Below the pieces are notes generated by a model. The model was not told the origin of the DNA. It saw nothing but the letters and a program-made list of their open reading frames with translations, and did not search any database. The position numbers and the translations under genes were made by a program. Of a stretch of DNA of 64,000 bases, positions 12,164 to 20,337 are shown one piece after another (within the stretch, counting starts at the first letter, position 1; every line of letters begins with the position of its first letter). The DNA is taken from positions 1 to 64,000 of the forward strand of contig JAEZUE010000060.1 in the NCBI GenBank assembly GCA_023443455.1, read 5' to 3'. The DNA comes from Verrucomicrobiota bacterium (GTDB lineage Bacteria > Verrucomicrobiota > Verrucomicrobiia > Opitutales > Opitutaceae).

Positions 12164-13117
12164 TTAGTTCGCGGCCAAGTAGGCGCGGAGCTCGTCGATC
12201 TTGCCGGAGGAGCCGAGCTTGTCGTTGCGGCTGGCGATGAACTTCGCGTATTCGGCGATGAAGATCTTCCCCGGGGGACGGAAGTCGAACGCGTCGGGCT
12301 TGTCGCGGAAGAACTCGCGGTGGACGCGGGTCCAGACGAGGCGGCCGTCGGTATCGATGTTGATCTTGGCGACGCCGAGCTTGGCGGCCGGGAAGTACTC
12401 GTTGATGTCGACGCCACAGGAGTCCTTGATCTGACCACCGGCGGCGTTGATGCGGGCGACTTCGTCCTGCGGAACCGAGGAGGAGCCGTGCATGACGAGC
12501 GGGAAGTTCGGCATGAGGGCCTTGATCTTCTCGAGCACATCGAAGTGCAGGGACTGCTTGCCCTTGAACTTGAAGGCGCCGTGGCTGGTGCCGATGGCGC
12601 AGGCGAGCGAGTCGCAACCGGTCTGCTTGACGAACTCGAGGGCTTCCTCGGGGTTGGTGAGGGTGGCGTGGCCGTCCTCGACCTTGATGTCTTCCTCGAC
12701 GCCACCGAGCATGCCGAGCTCGGCCTCGACGGAGATGCCCTTCTTGTGGGCGGCCTCGACGACGCGCTTGGTGATCTCGACGTTCTTCTCGAACGGATCG
12801 TGGGAGGCGTCGATCATCACCGAGCTGAAGAAGCCCGAGTTGATGCAGTCGTAGCAGGTTTCCTCGTCACCGTGGTCGAGGTGGACGGCGAAGATGGCGT
12901 CCGGGAAGATCTGCTCGGCGGAGCGGATGATGGCCTCGAGCATGCGCTTGTCGGTGTAGCTGCGCGCACCCTTGGAGATCTGGATGATGAACGGAGCCTT
13001 GGAGTCCACGCAGCCCTTGAAGAGGCCCATGGCTTGCTCGGCGTTGTTGATGTTGTAGGCGCCGATGGCGAACTTGCCATAGGCGAACTTGAACAGTTTG
13101 GCGGTCGTAACGATCAT
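12164..13117 (-). CDS. fba: Class II fructose-bisphosphate aldolase
   Basis: The 317-residue Zn-dependent aldolase interconverts fructose 1,6-bisphosphate with dihydroxyacetone phosphate and glyceraldehyde 3-phosphate. Zn and catalytic motifs are visible: VHLDHGD near residue 87, IDASHDPFEKN near 112, EAELGMLGGVED-like near 138, GTSHGAFKF near 184 and HGSSSVP near 217. The ATG at 13115-13117 (MIVTTAKLFKFAYGK) fits the family N-terminus. The frame extends upstream without homology-like sequence. The leader is pyrimidine-rich. It pairs with eno as a glycolytic unit. Confidence 0.95.
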   Translation of the reverse strand: MIVTTAKLFKFAYGKFAIGAYNINNAEQAMGLFKGCVDSKAPFIIQISKGARSYTDKRMLEAIIRSAEQIFPDAIFAVHLDHGDEETCYDCINSGFFSSVMIDASHDPFEKNVEITKRVVEAAHKKGISVEAELGMLGGVEEDIKVEDGHATLTNPEEALEFVKQTGCDSLACAIGTSHGAFKFKGKQSLHFDVLEKIKALMPNFPLVMHGSSSVPQDEVARINAAGGQIKDSCGVDINEYFPAAKLGVAKINIDTDGRLVWTRVHREFFRDKPDAFDFRPPGKIFIAEYAKFIASRNDKLGSSGKIDELRAYLAAN

Positions 13118-13390
13118 AGAGGGAAAGGAGTTCGCGAACTTCGACGTGTATGCCAGTCGGCGCCGTCCCAACAAGCGCTTTTTCGGAGGCAAGTACGCGA
13201 ATCTTGCGGAAGGCTGCGCGAAGATTGTGAAGGAGGTGTGCCCGTCGCGGTGCGCCGGTCCCGGTCGGGCGGCGGCGATTTGACCTGGATCGCGATTGCT
13301 GCCGCAGGCCGGCGATTTCGTCGAGGACGTGGTTGGGCATGATCGGTTCGAGAGAGAAAACGATCCGCCGCCGAGATCGGCGGCCGCCGG

Positions 13391-14113
13391 TCACCTGCGA
13401 CGAGCCAGTCGTCGGTTGATCTCGTCGATCGTGCGGGCGGGAGAATCCGCGAGGCCGTGCTGATCCCAGACAATATCGGCATGGCGCCGCGAAGGTTCGA
13501 TCCAGCGGGCGTGCCCTGCACGGGCGAAGGTGAGGTACAGCCGGAGCTCTTCCCGCGCGGTGAGGCGTTTTTCGTCGAGGGTTCGCATCACGCGTCGGGC
13601 GAGCCGGAGGTCGGCGGGCGTGTCGACGAAGACCTTCAGATCGCAGAGGCGGCGCAGCGGGGCGTCGGCGAGCACGAACAGGCCTTCGACGATGATGACC
13701 GGTGCCGGTGCGAGTCCGATCGTGCGGGCGAAGCGCCGGTGGGTTCTGTAGTTGTATCGTGGGGCCGCGATCGCCCGGCCGGCCGCCAGCTCGCGCAGGT
13801 GTTTGCACAGCAGCGCAGTTTCGAGGGCATCGGGGCGGTCGAAGTTGCGTTCGCGGCGGACGGCGGCGGGTGCGGGCGGGCAGTCCTGGTAGTACCAGTC
13901 GTGGGAGAGCACGGCGCACTGGCCGGGGAGGCTTTCGGCGAGGCGTGACGCCAGGAAGGATTTCCCGGAACCGGTGCCGCCGGCGATGCCGATCACGAAG
14001 GCGCGGAATGGATCCGCTCGCATCACCGGCGCGGGGGCGGTGGCTGCTTCGCCGGTGATGACAGGTGCGGCGGTGTTTCGATCGGGTGCGCTTCGAGTCG
14101 GGCGGGCCTTCAT
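13391..14113 (-). CDS. udk: Uridine kinase-like P-loop kinase
   Basis: The protein has a P-loop GIAGGTGSGKS and an uridine-kinase-like layout: HDWYYQD, NFDRPDALE, YNYRTHRR, IVEGLFVL and a late RRVMRTLDEK segment. Uridine kinases phosphorylate uridine or cytidine with ATP or GTP. Relatives with this short form are sometimes of unknown substrate. Starting at 14113 (MKARPTRS) gives 240 residues with a disordered Ala/Pro-rich N-terminus. Starting at 14023 (MRADPFRAFVIG) gives 210 residues and fits the domain better. Neither has a Shine-Dalgarno site. It stands alone, and its promoter is not evident. Confidence 0.78.
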   Translation of the reverse strand: MKARPTRSAPDRNTAAPVITGEAATAPAPVMRADPFRAFVIGIAGGTGSGKSFLASRLAESLPGQCAVLSHDWYYQDCPPAPAAVRRERNFDRPDALETALLCKHLRELAAGRAIAAPRYNYRTHRRFARTIGLAPAPVIIVEGLFVLADAPLRRLCDLKVFVDTPADLRLARRVMRTLDEKRLTAREELRLYLTFARAGHARWIEPSRRHADIVWDQHGLADSPARTIDEINRRLARRR

Positions 14114-14297
14114 GTGGGGAGTGCTGTTCACCGGTGCACCGAAAACAACAAAAGGCCTGACGGAAAGCAGGATGAACGGTGTTGGGAGTCCCGGAGTGCA
14201 TTTCTTCACGCCGATCCGTGGAGCGCCACCCGGCTGAACCGGTCACAGACCGGTCCTACTTGTCCAGCAAGCCCGCCCCGACCTCTGGAAAAGCAAA

Positions 14298-14325
14298 GAA
14301 CCACCGGTCTTTCGACCGGTGGTTC
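14298..14325 (-). terminator. Terminator of tRNA-Arg
   Basis: A 12-bp inverted repeat (14298-14309 with 14314-14325, loop TTTC) lies immediately after the tRNA 3' end and is followed on the minus strand by TTTGCTTTT. Confidence 0.8.
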
Positions 14326-14329
14326 AAAG

Positions 14330-14406
14330 TGGCGCGCCCGTAGGGAGTCGAACCCCAAACCTTCTGATCCGTAGTCAGATGCTCTATCCAATTGAGCTAC
14401 GGGCGC
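14330..14406 (-). tRNA. tRNA-Arg (anticodon ACG)
   Basis: This is a 77-nt cloverleaf on the minus strand. The acceptor stem GCGCCCG pairs with CGGGCGC, the D arm is TAGCTCAATTGGATAGAGCA, and the anticodon stem TCTGA/TCAGA encloses the loop CTACGGA, giving anticodon ACG. The T arm contains GGTTCGACTCC. The 3' CCA is encoded (14330-14332). The A34 is expected to be converted to inosine, so it would read CGU, CGC and CGA codons. Confidence 0.97.
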
Positions 14407-14687
14407 GTTAAGGAGGCGTGAAGAGAATGATCGGCGTCGCACCTGACAAGCATGAATTTCGAAGATTTTTCGGGAGGGTTGAAAAACGGGTTTTCCGCCC
14501 GGATCCGCGTGTCGCCCGGCAGGTGGCACCGCGTGGAATGGGGAACCGATCGTTCCTCTTGGTCCCATCGGTAACGCTGCGAGCGCCAGACCATCGCTGG
14601 CGAGCTTCCAACACGAGTGCTTCGCTCGATCTCCTCTGTGATCGGCCCCTCGACGCGCGTCACTCGTCACTCGACCGAATGCTTCTC

Positions 14688-15347
14688 TCAGGCGCTGCTG
14701 TTGCCCGCGGAGACGAAAAGCGCCACGGCCTGGGAGCGGCGGGTGACGTTGAGTTTGCCGAAGATGTTCGCGAGGTAGTTCTTCACGGTCTTCTCGGTCA
14801 GCCCGAGTTCGTTGCCGACCTCCTTGTTGGTCTTTCCTGCCGCGATGAGGGCGAGTACGCGCCTTTCCTGCGGCGAGAGCGAGGCCACGGGATTGTCCGA
14901 CACGCCGCCGCGCTGTCGCATGATCTCGAGCACGCGGGCGGTGGCCTGCGGATCGAGCACGGACTTGCCGGCGGCGACGTCGAAGATCGCCTGCACGAGA
15001 TCGTCGGCTCCGACCTCCTTGAGCAGGTAGCCGGCGCCGCCGCAACGGATGGCGTCGTTGATGAGGTGGTCGTCGATGACGGAGGTGAGGAAGAGGACGC
15101 GGACCTGGGGATCGTGGTGCAGGATGCGTTTGCAGGCGTCGAAGCCGGTGCCGTCCGGCAGGCGGATGTCGAGCAGGACCACGTCGGGGTTGGTGTTCTC
15201 CGCCATGGTGATGGCTTCGGCGACTCTGCTGGCCTCGCCGACCACGGTGATGCCGCGCTCGGTGGCGAGCAGCGCCTTCAGGCCCATGCGCACGACTTGG
15301 CTGTCATCGACAATGGCGAGGCGGAGGGCTGCGGCGGAGGTTCTCAT
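14688..15347 (-). CDS. Response regulator, NarL/LuxR family
   Basis: The 219-residue protein has an N-terminal receiver with the acidic pair DD (residues 14-15), phospho-acceptor Asp60 in LLDIRLPDG and Lys in YLLKEVG. A C-terminal LuxR-type helix-turn-helix follows (about 155-200, LSPQERRVLALIAAGKTNKE). It begins 7 bases after the stop of the histidine kinase gene, so the two form a cotranscribed two-component system. I chose the ATG at 15345-15347 because the open frame further upstream lies inside the kinase gene. Target genes are unknown. Confidence 0.92.
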   Translation of the reverse strand: MRTSAAALRLAIVDDSQVVRMGLKALLATERGITVVGEASRVAEAITMAENTNPDVVLLDIRLPDGTGFDACKRILHHDPQVRVLFLTSVIDDHLINDAIRCGGAGYLLKEVGADDLVQAIFDVAAGKSVLDPQATARVLEIMRQRGGVSDNPVASLSPQERRVLALIAAGKTNKEVGNELGLTEKTVKNYLANIFGKLNVTRRSQAVALFVSAGNSSA

Positions 15348-15354
15348 GGTTGGA

Positions 15355-16623
15355 TCAGGCGATGGGGGCGTGGAAATTGATGACCAGGCGGGTGCCCTGA
15401 CCGGGCTCGCTGGCGCAGCGTAGTTGCGCTCCCAGACGATCGGCCCGGGCCCGCATGTTGTCGAGCCCATGCCCGCGGGTGATCCGGTCGGCGTCGAAGC
15501 CCCGCCCGTCGTCGTGGACGAAAAGGCAGAGTTCGTCGCCGTTGCGATGGAGGCGCACGGCGATCTTGCGGGCGTGGCCGTGGCGGAGGGCGTTGCTGAC
15601 CGCTTCGCGCACGATTTGGAGCAGGTCGGTGGTCTGTGTGGTCGACAGGTGGGCGGCGGCCTCCTCGTCGATGCGCAGATCGGTGGCGATCTCGCGCACG
15701 GCCGACAGGTTTTCGACGATCGCCGCAACCGATTCGGCGAAGCTGCGCTGCTGGAGCTGCTCGGGGCCGAGGCCGGAGATGTAGGTGCGGACCTCGCGAA
15801 TCGCTGTATTGAGGGTTTGGAGCGAGTTGTCGATCTGCTCCCGGGCCAGCGCGGGGTCGACGTCGAGCGCCTTGCGGCCGGCCTGGATGGTCAGGCCGGT
15901 GGCGTAGAGGGATTGGATGAGCCCGTCGTGGAGATCGCGGCCCATGTCGATCTTCTCCTGGAGGGCGCGGTTGAGGAGGATCTGTTTGAGGTGGGCGTCG
16001 GCCTCGGCGTTCTGACGTTCCTCGCGTTCCTGCTCGAGTTCGGCGGACTGCCGGGCCGAGCGCTCGGCGAGGTGGCTGATCATGCGGTAGTCCGCGGGTG
16101 ATCGGGCGGCCTGGTTTCCGGTCTCGATCGGTTCGCGCAGCCAGCGCCGGTCGAGCAGTACCAGCAGAAGCAGCACGAGCAGCAGGATCAGCGCGAGGGT
16201 GACGAGCAGCGCGGTGATGCGGTGCAACAGCGTCACCGCCCTCACCGAGGCGGGCATGGGCATGGAGACGCGCGCGACGGCAACGGGTCGGCCTTCCTCG
16301 GGGGCGAAGGTGTGGTCGAAATGCCAGCGCGAGCCGGCACCGTCACGCGGGGCCGGAGCTGCCTCGGGGCTCGGGGTCGCATGGATCGTGATTTCGCCGC
16401 CGACCGCCCGCCCGAGATTGCGGGTGAATTTTTCGGACCACGGAGGCGGGCCGGCCTGGGTCAAAGCGAGGATCTCGGCGAACTGCGCGGACTGGCTGCG
16501 CACGGCGTCGGCGAGAAGCCGGTTGTTCTGCCGTTGCATCCACACGAGCGTGAAGACCATCGCCGCCAGAAACAGGAGCGAAAGCCCGAACGCGGTGCCG
16601 ACGATGCGGATGATCTGTCTCAT
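15355..16623 (-). CDS. Membrane sensor histidine kinase, NarX/DegS-like (HisKA_3)
   Basis: The 422-residue protein has an N-terminal transmembrane helix (about 8-27, GTAFGLSLLFLAAMVFTLVW), a periplasmic domain of about 120 residues, and a second very hydrophobic Leu/Val-rich helix (about 155-180). A short coiled-coil region (SAELEQEREERQNAEAD) leads to a HisKA_3 dimerisation segment with phospho-acceptor His in DLHDGLIQSLY (about 229), followed by an HATPase domain with DDGRGFDADR and GHGLDNM. It is the first gene of a two-gene operon with the NarL-type regulator. The start ATG at 16621-16623 (MRQIIRIVG) places the first helix at the very N-terminus. Confidence 0.92.
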   Translation of the reverse strand: MRQIIRIVGTAFGLSLLFLAAMVFTLVWMQRQNNRLLADAVRSQSAQFAEILALTQAGPPPWSEKFTRNLGRAVGGEITIHATPSPEAAPAPRDGAGSRWHFDHTFAPEEGRPVAVARVSMPMPASVRAVTLLHRITALLVTLALILLLVLLLLVLLDRRWLREPIETGNQAARSPADYRMISHLAERSARQSAELEQEREERQNAEADAHLKQILLNRALQEKIDMGRDLHDGLIQSLYATGLTIQAGRKALDVDPALAREQIDNSLQTLNTAIREVRTYISGLGPEQLQQRSFAESVAAIVENLSAVREIATDLRIDEEAAAHLSTTQTTDLLQIVREAVSNALRHGHARKIAVRLHRNGDELCLFVHDDGRGFDADRITRGHGLDNMRARADRLGAQLRCASEPGQGTRLVINFHAPIA

Positions 16624-16777
16624 CGATTTGGGATGGTGCGTCGCGGGCTGTCCAGGGTGGGCGCGGCTGCGGCGGCGTAGCCGGAAGGAAATCGAAGGAG
16701 GGTGGTGCGGGCAAGAGTGCGGGCGCTCCATCCGCCGTCAAAACCCTGCGATTTTTCGCGATGGGTACGGCGGCGGC

Positions 16778-18847
16778 TCAGCCGCGCGGCTGGCAGATCC
16801 GCTCGAACACGTCCTCTAGTTTGCGGGCGAAGGCGGTGGTGTCGAAGAGGCCGCCCGGTTTCGCGACAGCGTCGGCCAGGCGGCGGCGCACCGTCGTGAG
16901 GCGGTCCGGTGTCGAGGCGAGCGATACGGCGCGGCCGATGTAGTCGTCGCGCGAGGTCGCCGCGAGCTCGTCGGCGAGGCCGAGGGTGGAGACCAGGCTC
17001 AGGCCGACGCGGGAGGGGAAGGCGTTGCCCGGGAGGGTGAGCACGGGCAGGCCGGCGCGGAGGGCGTCGGCGGCGGTGCTGTGGGCGTTGTAGAAATGGG
17101 TGTCGAGGTAGAGGCCGGCCGCGCGGTGGCGGGCCAGGTGCTCGGGGCGGGGAAGGCTGCGGGAGTCGAAGTGGAGACGGGCCGGGTCGATCCCGCGTTC
17201 GGTCGCTTCGCGGCGAAGGTTGGCATCGGCCACCGGGCCGGCGGAGCGCAACCAGAGCCAGGAGCCGGGGGTTTGGCGGAGGATCTCCATCCAGGCGCCG
17301 AAGATGAACGGCTCGATCTTGTAGGCGTTGTTGAAGGCGCAGAAGACGAAGCCGGTGGCGGGCAGGCCGTTCTCCTCGCGCGAGTCGCCGCCGGCGGCCG
17401 GTGCGATGCTGTCGTCGGTGGGCAGGTAGCTGCCGGGCAAGCGGACGATGCGCTCGGAGAACGCGGCTTCCTCTTCCGGAGGGATCAGGAACTCGTCGGC
17501 GAGCAGATAGTCGATGAAGGGGGCTCCGGTCGTCCCCGGGTAGCCGAGCCAGGTGACCTGTACCGGTGCCGGGCGCGCAGCGAAAAGTTGGATGCGGTTG
17601 CCCTTCGTGTGACCGGCGAGATCGACGAGAAGATCGAGGCCCTGGTCGGCGAGGAGTTGGCTCGCGGCCCGATCGGCGAGTGGAACGAGGTCGTGCCACG
17701 AGTCGCACCCCGCGCGGATTTCGCGGCGGAAATCGTCCTCCGGGTGGTCGGCCAAGGAGAAGGCGTGCACGCTGACGCGTGACCGGTCGTGCCGGGCGAA
17801 GAGTGTGCGCAGGCAGTTGCCGACGGCGTGGTTGCCGAAATCGGGGGAGAGGTAGCCGATGCGAAGGGGCCCCGGGCGTGCGTTCGTGGCTCGGTCGACT
17901 CTCGTGGAAGCGTGGCGGGCGACGCGCGCGGATCGTTTGGCGGCGACCGCGAGGAGTTCGCGCTGGTCGATCAGGCCGGGAAGTCCGAGGAGGAAGAACG
18001 GTGTGAGCAGTTCTGGGCCGTCGAGCTGCTGTAGAGCCGGCTCGATGAGCTCGCGGCGGAGCGTTGGCATGTCCGGCCAGTCGCACAGGCGGCCACGGGC
18101 GTTTGCGAGCGCGAGTTGGGCCCCACGGTTCTTGGGGTCGAGTGCGACGCATCGACAGAAGGAGGCCACCGCCTCAGAATAACGCCCGAGTCGTGTGAAC
18201 AGCTTCCCTCGCAAGAGATGAGCCTGGGGCGAGAGGGGCTGCAGGGCCACTGCGCGGTTGTAGGCCTGAAGAGCTCCGTCCCCATCGTTGAGTTGCGCCC
18301 GGATGTTGCCAAGGGCGAGCCACGCCGGATGAAGTGTTGGCACGAGTCTGATGGCAGATTCGTACGCGGCGACCGATGCGTTCCAGTCGCCGAGGCGCTC
18401 GTGCGCGGCACCCAGATTGAGTAGTGAATTCGTGGAGTTTGCAAACGGGCGGAGCACCTCGACGGCTTCGGCAGCTGCGCCGATTTCCAACAGGGCTTGT
18501 CCGAGGTTGACGGCGAACTCTTCGCGCTGCGGGTCGGCGGTAACGCAGTGGCGGAAGCAGGCTACAGCTGCGGCCCCGAGCCCGGCGTCCTGGTGTAGAT
18601 TGCCGCGGAAAAAATTGAGCACTGGATCGGCTGGCGTGAGCGCGAGGCCGCGGTCGAGCCAGGCGGCGGCGGCGCTGCGTTCGTTTTGATCAAGCGCGGC
18701 CCGGGCGGCGCGGGTGCAGATTTCGCGGTGGAGATCTCTGGCCTCGAAAGACGGCGATTGTTCGAGGCATGCCGCAGCGTCGGCCTCGCGGTTCGCGGCC
18801 AAAAAAGCGCGAGCATTGCGGACGTTGCCTTCGGCGATTGGCGGCAT
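16778..18847 (-). CDS. TPR-containing OGT/SPINDLY-like O-GlcNAc transferase family protein
   Basis: The 689-residue protein begins with about 290 residues of TPR-like helical repeats (for example AWLALGNIRAQLNDGDGALQ). A family-41 glycosyltransferase region follows: LRIGYLSPDFGNHAVG near residue 326, a DLLVDLAGHTKGNR stretch near 405, VQVTWLGYPGTTGAPFIDY near 430, and a C-terminal half with FVFCAFNNAYKIEP and LPVLTLPGNAFPSRV. In this family the C-terminal part binds the nucleotide-sugar donor and the TPR region binds a protein acceptor. It is divergent from a CgeB-like glycosyltransferase and lies 4.5 kb from flagellin, so flagellin is a reasonable candidate acceptor. That is inference. I chose ATG 18845-18847 because the upstream extension has poor composition. 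Confidence 0.85.
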   Translation of the reverse strand: MPPIAEGNVRNARAFLAANREADAAACLEQSPSFEARDLHREICTRAARAALDQNERSAAAAWLDRGLALTPADPVLNFFRGNLHQDAGLGAAAVACFRHCVTADPQREEFAVNLGQALLEIGAAAEAVEVLRPFANSTNSLLNLGAAHERLGDWNASVAAYESAIRLVPTLHPAWLALGNIRAQLNDGDGALQAYNRAVALQPLSPQAHLLRGKLFTRLGRYSEAVASFCRCVALDPKNRGAQLALANARGRLCDWPDMPTLRRELIEPALQQLDGPELLTPFFLLGLPGLIDQRELLAVAAKRSARVARHASTRVDRATNARPGPLRIGYLSPDFGNHAVGNCLRTLFARHDRSRVSVHAFSLADHPEDDFRREIRAGCDSWHDLVPLADRAASQLLADQGLDLLVDLAGHTKGNRIQLFAARPAPVQVTWLGYPGTTGAPFIDYLLADEFLIPPEEEAAFSERIVRLPGSYLPTDDSIAPAAGGDSREENGLPATGFVFCAFNNAYKIEPFIFGAWMEILRQTPGSWLWLRSAGPVADANLRREATERGIDPARLHFDSRSLPRPEHLARHRAAGLYLDTHFYNAHSTAADALRAGLPVLTLPGNAFPSRVGLSLVSTLGLADELAATSRDDYIGRAVSLASTPDRLTTVRRRLADAVAKPGGLFDTTAFARKLEDVFERICQPRG

Positions 18848-18950
18848 GGTTCGATTCTTGTCGGCGGGATAGGGACGTCGATCTTGTTGTGGGTGGATTT
18901 GCGCTCGCAACCCAGGTCCGCTTGACGGTGAATACGGGCCGTTCCGCCCC

Positions 18951-20204
18951 ATGCGTGTCCTGTTTTCAACGGTTAGTCCCGCCAGCTACATGCGGCCACC
19001 GCTGTTGGGTGATGAGCAGGTGAATTGCGGTCCGGACTGGTCCGATGTCATCAGTCCCGAGGGGCGGATCGAGTCGCTGGTCACTCCTGTTGGCGAATAC
19101 GACTTGGGAGCTGTTTTGGCGCGGCTCTCCGATGAACAGCAGCCCGATGTTGCGGTTTGCCTGGTTGATTCCAGCTGGCGCAACATCCCCCGCAATTTGG
19201 CGGCGGTCCGCTGTCCGCGAGTGTTGCTTGTGGCCGACACGCATCATCTCGACCGGCCGCTCACGCGGATGCTGCGGTATGCGCTCGAGGAACCATTCGA
19301 CCGCATCGTACTCCTCTATGATCGCCATCACGCCAGGTTTTTTTGCGAGTGTGGATTGCGCAATTTGTTCTGGTTTCCGGGGCTGACCTTTCCGCACAGC
19401 GACGCTGTTGTGCGGGCGGCGAGGTCGGCAAATCGTCGGCCGCAGGTCGCTTTTGTCGGCCAGGCCGGGCCCCATCACCCTAGGCGTCGTGCGTTGCTGG
19501 CGACACTCGTCAAGGCGGGGGTGCCGTTGAGTGTTCGTGCAACTTCGCAGTCCGGGGCGTTGTTCTGTTACGGGCAATCGCTGGTGGGTTTCAATGGGAG
19601 TCTCAACGGAGACCTCAACCTCCGGACCTTCGAAATTTTGGCTTCGGGGGCGGCATTGTTGACGGATCGGTTGGCCCCGAGTTCGGGCTGGGAACTGCTT
19701 TGGACCGAGGGCAAAGAAGCGCTGACCTTTGGTTCGGCCGGCGAACTGCGGGAACGTGCGGCATGGTTGCTTTCGCACACGACGGCGGCGCGGGAAATTG
19801 GGGCTTCGGGATGTCGTTGGTTCGATGAACGTTTCTCCGAAAGCCGCCGGCGGGCTGAGTTCGCTGAGTTGGCGTTCGATGGCCGTGCCGCCTTTCCACT
19901 GGAGATCGATCATGCGCCCCGCTCAAGTGGACGGAGGCTGCGGTACGGTGCGTTCGTCGAGAGCTACGAGCAGCTACAGGAGATGCATCGTTGGTCGGAC
20001 CGGGTTAGGGTGGCTTTGGGGCCAGGTTTGCCGTCGGTGGTGGGCGAGTTGCTCGCGGGCTTGCCTCATCTGGACATTGGGCTCTTGACCGGAGGATCCG
20101 CCCAGATCGATTTCGCGGTTGTGACTGAAGAATGGAGAGAGGAAGGCATCCGCCGTGCCGGAAAAGAGAAGGTGTTTGTGTGGCGTGATGGCGAGGGAAC
20201 TTGA
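18951..20204 (+). CDS. CgeB-like glycosyltransferase
   Basis: The 417-residue protein starts with a short GT-B-like N-terminal domain (MRVLFSTVSPASYMRPPLLG). Its second half has the CgeB/Glyco_trans_1_2 pattern: VAFVGQAGPHHPRRRALL near residue 163, LNLRTFEILASGAALLTD near 221, and a terminal helical segment with ERAAWLLSHTTAAREIGASG. Such proteins occur in spore-coat and flagellin glycosylation loci. The gene is divergent from the OGT-like gene (103 bases apart) and convergent with maf. It is related at domain level to the glycosyltransferase at 24298-25569. Donor and acceptor are unknown. The last 80 residues have no clear match to a named domain. Confidence 0.78.
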   Translation: MRVLFSTVSPASYMRPPLLGDEQVNCGPDWSDVISPEGRIESLVTPVGEYDLGAVLARLSDEQQPDVAVCLVDSSWRNIPRNLAAVRCPRVLLVADTHHLDRPLTRMLRYALEEPFDRIVLLYDRHHARFFCECGLRNLFWFPGLTFPHSDAVVRAARSANRRPQVAFVGQAGPHHPRRRALLATLVKAGVPLSVRATSQSGALFCYGQSLVGFNGSLNGDLNLRTFEILASGAALLTDRLAPSSGWELLWTEGKEALTFGSAGELRERAAWLLSHTTAAREIGASGCRWFDERFSESRRRAEFAELAFDGRAAFPLEIDHAPRSSGRRLRYGAFVESYEQLQEMHRWSDRVRVALGPGLPSVVGELLAGLPHLDIGLLTGGSAQIDFAVVTEEWREEGIRRAGKEKVFVWRDGEGT

Positions 20205-20337
20205 GTCCGCACGATTTCGGTGCGGCCTGCGGGGCCAAACGGTGAGCTTTCAAAGCGACGGAGGGCAATCGACTCGCCACTGCGAGTGATGGTGGGCACC
20301 GCTGGGCGTGTTGGCTCTTGCCGCCTTTCTTTCCTCC

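Noticed and set aside
12081..12617. An N-terminal extension of enolase
   Set aside because: The extension lies across the fba terminator and inside the fba gene. The conserved enolase N-terminus begins at the ATG at 12078-12080.
14330..14406. tRNA-Arg as an integration site of a mobile island
   Set aside because: There is no integrase gene and no duplicated tRNA 3' end in the window.
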